A stretch of DNA of 5,103 nt, taken from contig NVTC01000007.1 of the NCBI GenBank assembly GCA_002732905.1, forward strand, positions 84,933 through 90,035, written 5' to 3'. The notes beneath the pieces were generated by a model. It made no database searches, was not told the origin of the DNA, and was given only the letters and a program-made list of their open reading frames with translations. Made by a program: the position numbers and the translations under genes. Position 1 is the stretch's first letter. Each line of letters starts with the position of its first letter. Of the stretch, positions 1-5,103 are shown in pieces. Source of the stretch: Robiginitomaculum sp. (GTDB lineage: Bacteria; Pseudomonadota; Alphaproteobacteria; Caulobacterales; Maricaulaceae).

Positions 1-1691
1 GTTAGCTGTGCAGTGCAATCCACTTTTTCTTGTCGAAGCGCATAACGAGCTTGCAAAGTTGTATACTCCGTTAAACGGAATGCCAAAGTGACCTGCGAAC
101 CCACACGTTTCGAACGGAAACCAGCTTCATCGAAAAAGTCATTGGTAATATTAAATAGCTCAATACCAGCCGCTAAATTACGATTAAGGAAGCGAGGTTC
201 TGTAAAGCGTAGGTCAATTTCCTGCCTATTTGAACTGGCACGAATTACGAATTTTAACTGTTGGCCACGTCCACGTAAATTTCGCTGGGAAATTGACAAG
301 TCGACTAAGAAAGCATCTGCCGATGAAAAACCGGCTGAGAATGACAATTCACCAGTTGGTTGCTCAATAACCTTCACTTGGACGACCGCCCTATCGGGAG
401 TTGAACCTTGTGTCTCAGTGATTTCTACTTCTTCAAAGAAACGTAGAGCCCGCACCCGGTTTTTAGAACGATCCAGTAAAATTCGGTTAAAGGCATCGCC
501 CTCCACCAATTCCATTTCGCGGCGGATAACATAGTCCAGTGTCGTTGTATTGCCGACAATATCGATACGTTCAATATAAACGCGCGGCCCTTCAACCATA
601 TTGAAAACCAAATCAACAGTCTTGGTTTCACGGTTGCGTTTAATTTGCGGTTGGATATCAACGAATGCGTAACCGGCGGCGCCAGAGGCAAAGGTCAGTA
701 CGTCAATCGCACTTTCCAATTCACTGGATTTATAAATACGTCCGGTTCTAATTGGTACAATAGCTTCTAGAACCCTTTTATCGAGCGTTTCCAACTCTGT
801 TTCTACAGTGATATCACCCCATGTATATTCTTCGCCCTCATCAACAGTGAACGTTATGTAAAAATCTTTCTGGTTCGGCACCAATTCGGCAACCGCAGAA
901 ATAACACGGAAATCAGCGAAACCCCGGTCTGTGTAAAATGTCCGTATTTGTTCACGGTCATATTCTAGTCTATTTGGATCATAGTTGTCGTTTGACCCAA
1001 AGAACTTCCACCAGATAGTTTCCTTTGTCGCTAATTGTTTGCGTAAGCGCCTGTCTGAAAACTCGTTATTGCCGATAAAATTGATGCGTCTAACCCCGGT
1101 TGTCGGCCCTTCAGTAATTTCAAATATCAAATCAACCCGATTTTGTTCCTGTTGCACCACTTTTGGCACAACTTGTGCGGCAAAGCGGCCAGACTGGCTA
1201 TATAAATCAATAATACGCTGCACATCCGCCTGTACGCGCGAACGTGTGAAAACCGACCTCGGTGCTGCTTCCAATTCATCAGTGATTTTATCAGTTTTTA
1301 GTGCTTTATTACCTTCGAGAATTACACGATTGATAATTGGGTTTTCAACAACCCTGATAATCAAATTGCCATCACCTGGCTCAATTAAAACATCGGCGAA
1401 CAAACCTGTAGCGAAAAGTGTTTTTATGGATAAATCAACACGCTCATCAGTATAACGGTCACCAGGAGCAATGAGCAAATAGGATGCGACCGTATTGGCC
1501 TCTACCCGTTGATTACCAATAACTCTAATCGATTTGATGAACTCCGGACGAGCCTGCACTTCAACTTGCTCCGCTTGCTCATCCTGCGCAAAGGCTGAAG
1601 GTGAAATCATAAAGCTAGCGCTCAATAGAACAAGCCCCATCAAAGCAAACAGGCATATACGCAAATTATTATAGCTATCGGTTTTAATCAT
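1..1691 (-). CDS. bamA: Outer membrane protein assembly factor BamA (partial, C-terminus beyond left edge)
   Basis: BamA (Omp85 family) is the core of the BAM complex, which folds and inserts beta-barrel proteins into the outer membrane. The frame is open for 563 codons and runs off the left edge. Residues 1-35 form a signal peptide: a hydrophobic stretch at about 12-30, then a likely cleavage after A-F-A (35) before QDE. Five POTRA domains follow at roughly 51-117, 118-196, 197-286, 287-369 and 370-445. POTRAs 1, 2, 3 and 5 have the typical beta-1 pattern, such as IRVIGNQRV, VILEGNKAL, INFIGNNEF and IDIVGNTTT. They end in VVENP, ITEGP, VDEG, MVEGP and IEQP. The barrel begins near 446 (TGELSFSAGFSS), with RNLRGRGQ at 470-477 and FTEPRFL at 496-502. 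Family members are usually 750-800 residues, so I infer about 200 barrel residues are missing. ATG at 1691 is the first possible start: an in-frame stop lies at 1713-1715 with no ATG, GTG or TTG between. The gene starts 11 bases after rseP. Confidence 0.97.
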   Translation of the reverse strand, partial: MIKTDSYNNLRICLFALMGLVLLSASFMISPSAFAQDEQAEQVEVQARPEFIKSIRVIGNQRVEANTVASYLLIAPGDRYTDERVDLSIKTLFATGLFADVLIEPGDGNLIIRVVENPIINRVILEGNKALKTDKITDELEAAPRSVFTRSRVQADVQRIIDLYSQSGRFAAQVVPKVVQQEQNRVDLIFEITEGPTTGVRRINFIGNNEFSDRRLRKQLATKETIWWKFFGSNDNYDPNRLEYDREQIRTFYTDRGFADFRVISAVAELVPNQKDFYITFTVDEGEEYTWGDITVETELETLDKRVLEAIVPIRTGRIYKSSELESAIDVLTFASGAAGYAFVDIQPQIKRNRETKTVDLVFNMVEGPRVYIERIDIVGNTTTLDYVIRREMELVEGDAFNRILLDRSKNRVRALRFFEEVEITETQGSTPDRAVVQVKVIEQPTGELSFSAGFSSADAFLVDLSISQRNLRGRGQQLKFVIRASSNRQEIDLRFTEPRFLNRNLAAGIELFNITNDFFDEAGFRSKRVGSQVTLAFRLTEYTTLQARYALRQEKVDCTAQL

Positions 1692-1694
1692 AAA

Positions 1695-1698
1695 CCCT
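1695..1698 (-). promoter_or_regulatory. Weak, close-set ribosome binding site of bamA
   Basis: AGGG lies only 3 bases before the bamA ATG, shorter than the usual 5-9 base spacing. It is the only purine-rich candidate in the 11-base gap after the rseP stop. Initiation may therefore depend partly on ribosomes finishing rseP. That coupling is an inference; only the spacing is seen. Confidence 0.35.
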
Positions 1699-1702
1699 AC
1701 AT

Positions 1703-2902
1703 TTATCCCGTATTATCAAACAAGCTCGAGATATACCCGATATCGTTCAAAGTTAAAACTAAAAATAGAGAAATGAGCACGGCAAAGCCGATGCGAAACC
1801 CTATTTCCTGTGCCCGCGCACTTAAAGGGCGCCGCATCACAGCTTCATAACCGTAGTAGACCAAATGTCCACCATCTAAAACAGGAATTGGCATTAAATT
1901 TGCGAAACCTAAACCAACGGAAAGCGTGGCAGCAAGGGATAGTAAGCTCATAAAAGCTATCTTCAATTTGTAACCTATACCACCCTCAACTTGTGAAGAC
2001 ATAATACTCACTTTACCAGTGTAGGCTAAAATTTTCAAAGGGCCACCAAGCGCTTTGCCGTTTTCTTTACCTTGAAAAATACGCCCGATATATTTACCGG
2101 TCATGGCCAATGTCGTGCCGACATTTTCAACCCCATAGCGAGAAGCTTGAACGAAGTTATAGGTTTTGTGGATAGTAGCCCCACCAATTGATACGTCTAT
2201 TACACCGCCCGTCATGGTGCCGCCTATACCGTCTTTCTTGGTACGCCGTTCCGGTGTCACCATAAGATCAACTTGCTCCGTGCCGCGCTGTACAATTACC
2301 TTTAGATTCTCACCGCTATTCAGCGTAATGATTTGTATAACCCGGTTGACACTGCTCGCCTCTTTACCGTCTATGGTTAGTATTTTATCCCCAACCATAA
2401 ACTCGGCGCGTGCGGCTGGCCCACCAGGTGTTACTTCATGTATTTCAGCGACTCGTTTATTTGTACCAAAGCCCCAAGCCAGTCCTGCAAACAATACAGC
2501 CGCCAGTATAAAATTGGCCATTGGCCCAGCAAATGCTACCAATGCTCGTTGGTGTAACGGCTTGAAATACAGACAGGATTTCCACACGTTATTACCGTGT
2601 TTTTTGTCCATTTCCGACTTTATCTTGGCCAGTTCTTCGGTATCAGGATTGCTAGCCGCGCCAAGATCACCAAGAAATTTTACATAACCTCCAAGCGGCA
2701 CCCGCGATAACACCCACTCAGTACCAGACTTGGCTTTATAACGAAAAATGGGTTTACCAAAGCCAATAGAAAAACGTTCCACAGCTACGCCAAACATGCG
2801 TCCAACAGAGTAATGACCAAGCTCGTGGATAAACACCAATAGGCCAAGCACAAGCGCGAAGCTGGCAATGGTAATTAGCCCATTAAACATCCATTCGAGC
2901 AT
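1703..2902 (-). CDS. rseP: RseP/MmpA-type intramembrane zinc metalloprotease (site-2 protease)
   Basis: This is an M50-family inner-membrane protease that cuts transmembrane segments of substrates already trimmed by another protease. In E. coli the substrate is the anti-sigma factor RseA; in Caulobacter the orthologue MmpA acts on PodJ. The substrate in this organism is unknown. The 399 residues show the zinc site HELGH at 26-30 within the first membrane segment (about 7-30). A second segment at 119-143 carries FAGPMANF (124-131). One PDZ domain spans about 147-217 (VTPGGPAARA, then GDKILTIDGK). A third segment lies at about 312-336, followed by the third zinc-ligand motif PVLDGGH (D343), and a last segment at about 364-388. 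The protein has one PDZ domain where the roughly 450-residue E. coli protein has two, as is usual in alphaproteobacteria. The stretch GAASNPDTEEL (81-91) is also alphaproteobacterial in style. The gene lies 16 bases after dxr and 11 before bamA. All catalytic residues are present. Confidence 0.97.
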   Translation of the reverse strand: MLEWMFNGLITIASFALVLGLLVFIHELGHYSVGRMFGVAVERFSIGFGKPIFRYKAKSGTEWVLSRVPLGGYVKFLGDLGAASNPDTEELAKIKSEMDKKHGNNVWKSCLYFKPLHQRALVAFAGPMANFILAAVLFAGLAWGFGTNKRVAEIHEVTPGGPAARAEFMVGDKILTIDGKEASSVNRVIQIITLNSGENLKVIVQRGTEQVDLMVTPERRTKKDGIGGTMTGGVIDVSIGGATIHKTYNFVQASRYGVENVGTTLAMTGKYIGRIFQGKENGKALGGPLKILAYTGKVSIMSSQVEGGIGYKLKIAFMSLLSLAATLSVGLGFANLMPIPVLDGGHLVYYGYEAVMRRPLSARAQEIGFRIGFAVLISLFLVLTLNDIGYISSLFDNTG

Positions 2903-2910
2903 TTGTATTT

Positions 2911-2916
2911 TCCCCT
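2911..2916 (-). promoter_or_regulatory. Ribosome binding site of rseP
   Basis: AGGGGA sits 8 bases before the ATG at 2902, within the 16-base gap after the dxr stop codon. Motif and spacing are good and support the chosen rseP start, which also places the first membrane segment and HELGH at the expected distance from the N-terminus. Confidence 0.7.
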
Positions 2917-2918
2917 AC

Positions 2919-4100
2919 CTAGCCGTTAGCCAATTCTTTGGCCAATTCACGAGCTTTGACCCGCACACGCCCGTCAATTTCTAGTACGTCTTTTATCGTT
3001 TGTAAGGGCTTAGCAAAACTACTCTCGCTTTTAAAGCTATTCATGACTAATTCAATGCACTCAGTAAGGGCAAGAAACTTTAAATTACCTTGTAAAAAGG
3101 CATCTACAGCCACTTCATTGGCCGCATTCAGAACGGTTGGCGCTATACCGCCCGTTTCCAATGCCGTGCGTGCCAAACGTAAGGCTGGGAATTTTTCCGG
3201 ATCCGGCGGGTAAAACTCCAATTGTCCGACCTGCGCAAAATCAAGTTGCTTAACCGTAGTTTCCATACGCTCAGGCCAAGCCAAAGCATAGGCAATCGGT
3301 GTGCGCATGTCAGGAGACCCCATTTGTGCCAGCACTGAACCGTCAACATATTCCACCATAGAATGGATGATGGACTGTGGATGCACGATGATATCGATCT
3401 CAGCTGAAGGGCGCGCAAATAAATAACTGGCTTCAATCAATTCCAGTCCTTTGTTCATCAAGGTCGCAGAATCGATAGATATTTTTGCACCCATATCCCA
3501 TACTGGGTGATTGAGCGCCTGTTCGCGGGTAACCGATTGTAATTGTTCAATCGTAAATTCACGAAAAGGTCCCCCGGACGCTGTTAGTATCAAGCGGCGG
3601 ACTTCTTTGGGGCGATCACGCTCCAACACTTGGAAAATTGCATTATGCTCAGAATCAACGGGCAACAGAGTGGTTCCAGCGTCTTTCACGGCTTCCATAA
3701 ACAAATCACCGGCACATACTAGGCATTCTTTATTGGCCAAACCGACAGAAGTGCCCTGTTCGACCGCTGCCAAAGTCGGCTCCAGACCTGCTGCACCAAC
3801 AATCGCCGCCATGATGAAATCCGCTGGCCATCCACCTGCCTCAACAACAGCAGAACGACCTATGCCGATTTTTATGCCAGTGCCTGCTAATGTATCCTTG
3901 AGGATATCTTGATTAGCCGCATCACCCAATGCCACAAATTCGGGGCGGAATTCCAGTGCCTGTTTGGCTAGTTCTTGAGCATTCGTATTGGCACTCAGAC
4001 AGGCGATTTTATAATCATCGGGCGCAGAATCCCGTATCAAACTTAAAGTGCTTTCTCCGATAGACCCAGTAGAGCCTAATATGGTCACGCGCCTCGTCAT
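2919..4100 (-). CDS. dxr: 1-deoxy-D-xylulose 5-phosphate reductoisomerase
   Basis: Dxr (IspC) is a cytosolic enzyme that rearranges and reduces DXP to 2-C-methyl-D-erythritol 4-phosphate with NADPH and a divalent metal. This is the committed step of the MEP isoprenoid pathway and the target of fosmidomycin. Counting from the chosen start, the protein has 393 residues, normal for the family. The NADPH-binding GSTGSIG is at 9-15. The metal ligands are D149 and E151 (VDSEHN) and E220 (NKGLE). The substrate-binding ASGGPF is at 174-179, the active-site loop NHPVWDMG at 197-204 contains H198 and W201, and N216 and K217 are present. The C-terminal helical domain contains LNAANEVAV (324-332). The frame is open to an ATG at 4139, but I chose 4100 because family members begin a few residues before the GSTGSIG loop and the longer form would overlap cdsA by 34 bases. 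The gene follows cdsA by 5 bases and supplies precursors for the UppS product encoded upstream. Confidence 0.97.
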   Translation of the reverse strand: MTRRVTILGSTGSIGESTLSLIRDSAPDDYKIACLSANTNAQELAKQALEFRPEFVALGDAANQDILKDTLAGTGIKIGIGRSAVVEAGGWPADFIMAAIVGAAGLEPTLAAVEQGTSVGLANKECLVCAGDLFMEAVKDAGTTLLPVDSEHNAIFQVLERDRPKEVRRLILTASGGPFREFTIEQLQSVTREQALNHPVWDMGAKISIDSATLMNKGLELIEASYLFARPSAEIDIIVHPQSIIHSMVEYVDGSVLAQMGSPDMRTPIAYALAWPERMETTVKQLDFAQVGQLEFYPPDPEKFPALRLARTALETGGIAPTVLNAANEVAVDAFLQGNLKFLALTECIELVMNSFKSESSFAKPLQTIKDVLEIDGRVRVKARELAKELANG

Positions 4101-4105
4101 AACGA

Positions 4106-4948
4106 TTAAGCACCAACCATTGGCCAGATATTCGGCCATATTAGCAATAGGGCAGCAGCAACAACAACAATCAACATCAAGCTATCAATTCTATCCAAAA
4201 GCCCGCCGTGACCGGGAATAATACCGCCTGAATCTTTGACGTTTAGATACCGTTTAATGACAGATTCCAGTAAGTCGCCGAGTACAGCAAAAACGACCAC
4301 AGGCACTGCTAATAATGCACCATATATTGGACTAAAGCCGATTATCCAAGCAGCCAGAGCGCCAAACAATGATCCAAACACAAACCCGCTGATCAAACCC
4401 GACCAGGTTTTATTGGGGCTAACCTTCGGAATTAATTTCGGACCTCCAATCGTCGAGCCACCCAAATATGCCCAACTATCGGCCGCAATAACCACAATAA
4501 CAATGAAGATGAATTTGGCGAAACCGTCTGCGCTCACGCCTACTTCATCGCCACGCAGCCACAAAATCGCCAGGCTAGGCAATAAAACATACAATACCCC
4601 GAGCCCAGCCCAAACTGCCGCACTTTGGCCAGTGCGCCTCTGTTTTTCTAAATATGCAAAGAGAGCAAAAGGAAGAATATAACTCCAAGTTTGTTGCCAC
4701 AGACCATATTGTGCCAAACCCAACACGGTAAACAAACACACTATTGGCAAAATAAAAGCCAACTTCCCCGCACCTGGGTCACTCATCCGCACCCATTCAT
4801 ATATGACACGGGTACTCACAATTAAGATAAATGCTGTTAATACCCAACCGCCGTAATATAAAGGTAAGCCACATATTGCTGCTAGAACGAGGCCAGATGC
4901 GGCCCGAATACCCAGTGTTTTAAGTTTTGAAGTCTTTACATCTGACAT
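4106..4948 (-). CDS. cdsA: Phosphatidate cytidylyltransferase (CDP-diacylglycerol synthase)
   Basis: CdsA is an inner-membrane enzyme that joins CTP and phosphatidic acid to make CDP-diacylglycerol, the branch-point precursor of phosphatidylglycerol, cardiolipin and phosphatidylethanolamine. The protein has 280 residues, a usual length, with about eight or nine hydrophobic segments spread from residue 15 to 275. The family signature is complete at 229-255: S-V-I-K-R at 229-233, K238-D239, P245, H247-G-G and D252-R-I-D255. Upstream of it lie the conserved D157 and the SPNKTWSG motif (177-184), preceded by IGGPKLIPK. The segment after D157 reads WAYLGG where many homologues have GAYxFG(R/K), a small departure from the common pattern. 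ATG at 4948 has a strong ribosome site and lies 2 bases after the uppS stop. Paired uppS-cdsA order is common in bacteria, which supports the call. No broken or missing catalytic residue is seen. Confidence 0.97.
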   Translation of the reverse strand: MSDVKTSKLKTLGIRAASGLVLAAICGLPLYYGGWVLTAFILIVSTRVIYEWVRMSDPGAGKLAFILPIVCLFTVLGLAQYGLWQQTWSYILPFALFAYLEKQRRTGQSAAVWAGLGVLYVLLPSLAILWLRGDEVGVSADGFAKFIFIVIVVIAADSWAYLGGSTIGGPKLIPKVSPNKTWSGLISGFVFGSLFGALAAWIIGFSPIYGALLAVPVVVFAVLGDLLESVIKRYLNVKDSGGIIPGHGGLLDRIDSLMLIVVVAAALLLIWPNIWPMVGA

Positions 4949-4950
4949 AT

Positions 4951-5103
4951 CTAAGCCACCTCATCTGCTGATACAGCGGCTAAATTTCCGAAGCGGCGCT
5001 CACGGTTTTGAAAACTTGTTATTGCAGCCTGCAAATCATGTTTGGAAAAATCAGGCCACAATACATCGGTAAAAACAAACTCTGCATAAGCAGCTTGCCA
5101 GAG
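4951..5103 (-). CDS. uppS: Undecaprenyl diphosphate synthase, C-terminal end (partial)
   Basis: The open frame enters from the right edge and gives the last 50 residues before a TAG at 4951-4953. The segment [19 protein letters not shown] followed by NRERRFG (residues 33-39 of the fragment) is the characteristic C-terminus of cis-prenyltransferases. It includes the ending RERRFG, which in E. coli UppS contributes to the pyrophosphate site and dimer interface. The enzyme adds isopentenyl diphosphate units to farnesyl diphosphate to make the C55 carrier lipid for peptidoglycan and other surface polymers. After RRFG there are 11 further residues ([11 protein letters not shown]), a short unconserved tail. 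The family is about 230-260 residues, so most of the gene lies outside the window. It ends 2 bases before cdsA. Confidence 0.95.
   Translation of the reverse strand, partial: LWQAAYAEFVFTDVLWPDFSKHDLQAAITSFQNRERRFGNLAAVSADEVA
4956..4962 (-). promoter_or_regulatory. Ribosome binding site of cdsA, inside the 3' end of uppS
   Basis: GAGGTGG lies 7 bases before the cdsA ATG and is a strong match to the complement of the 16S rRNA 3' end. It falls within the last codons of uppS, just before its stop. It fixes the cdsA start and suggests linked translation of the two genes. Confidence 0.75.

Noticed and set aside
88..534. Plus-strand open frame of 148 codons
   Set aside because: It lies antisense within bamA, has no family resemblance and is rich in Arg and Ser as expected of a shadow frame. 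The bamA reading on the other strand explains the sequence fully.
425..691. Minus-strand open frame of 88 codons
   Set aside because: It overlaps bamA POTRA 4-5 coding sequence in another frame. The bamA frame is unbroken here, so it is not a frameshift fragment.
985..1455. Plus-strand open frame of 156 codons
   Set aside because: Antisense to the POTRA 1-3 region of bamA. No recognisable domain or ribosome site supports it.
1697..1702. ATG-TAG minimal start-stop pair just after the rseP stop
   Set aside because: Start-stop pairs can act in regulation, but this one has no ribosome site of its own and is readily a chance occurrence in an 11-base gap.
2166..2687. Plus-strand open frame of 173 codons, the longest one antisense to a gene
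   Set aside because: It lies wholly within rseP, whose PDZ domain and membrane segments account for the bases. The translation shows no family features.
2924..2951. Short direct repeat GCCAATTC near the dxr 3' end
   Set aside because: It is two coding copies of an E-L-A motif in the C-terminal helix (RELAKELANG). Simple helical repetition explains it, with no sign of an attachment site or mobile element.
3143..3436. Minus-strand open frame of 97 codons inside dxr
   Set aside because: Out-of-frame shadow of dxr. The dxr frame with all catalytic residues runs straight through.
3511..3912. Plus-strand open frame of 133 codons opposite dxr
   Set aside because: Antisense shadow of the Dxr active-site region with no supporting feature.
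4236..4682. Plus-strand open frame of 148 codons opposite cdsA
   Set aside because: Antisense to cdsA. Its Pro/Thr/Asn-rich translation is what the complement of hydrophobic membrane codons gives.

Overview
The window is a compact run of five genes, all on the minus strand. Read in transcription order (right to left) they are uppS (3' end only), cdsA, dxr, rseP/mmpA and bamA (5' two thirds or more, cut by the left edge). This is the conserved envelope-biogenesis cluster known from many alphaproteobacteria. The single-PDZ site-2 protease of about 400 residues, the POTRA 3 sequence style of BamA and the gene order all point to an alphaproteobacterium. Base composition is moderate (roughly 45-50% G+C by eye), so a very GC-rich lineage is unlikely. 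I cannot name the genus.

Layout: 4951-5103 holds the last 50 codons of undecaprenyl diphosphate synthase. 4106-4948 is phosphatidate cytidylyltransferase. 2919-4100 is DXP reductoisomerase. 1703-2902 is the membrane zinc metalloprotease. 1-1691 is the outer-membrane protein assembly factor. The four gene junctions are only 2, 5, 16 and 11 bases long. There is no intergenic stretch over 300 bases and no room for a terminator or separate promoter between genes, so the run is almost certainly one transcript.

Functionally, dxr feeds the MEP isoprenoid pathway and uppS uses its products to make the C55 lipid carrier for peptidoglycan and other surface polymers. cdsA makes CDP-diacylglycerol for phospholipids. 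The rseP-type protease carries out regulated intramembrane proteolysis, and bamA inserts beta-barrel proteins in the outer membrane. The unit therefore links lipid-carrier, membrane-lipid and outer-membrane protein supply.

I read both strands and found no tRNA, rRNA, mobile element, CRISPR array or unknown gene. All genes are intact as far as they are visible. I see no evidence of a new system here. The findings are small annotation points with low interest scores.
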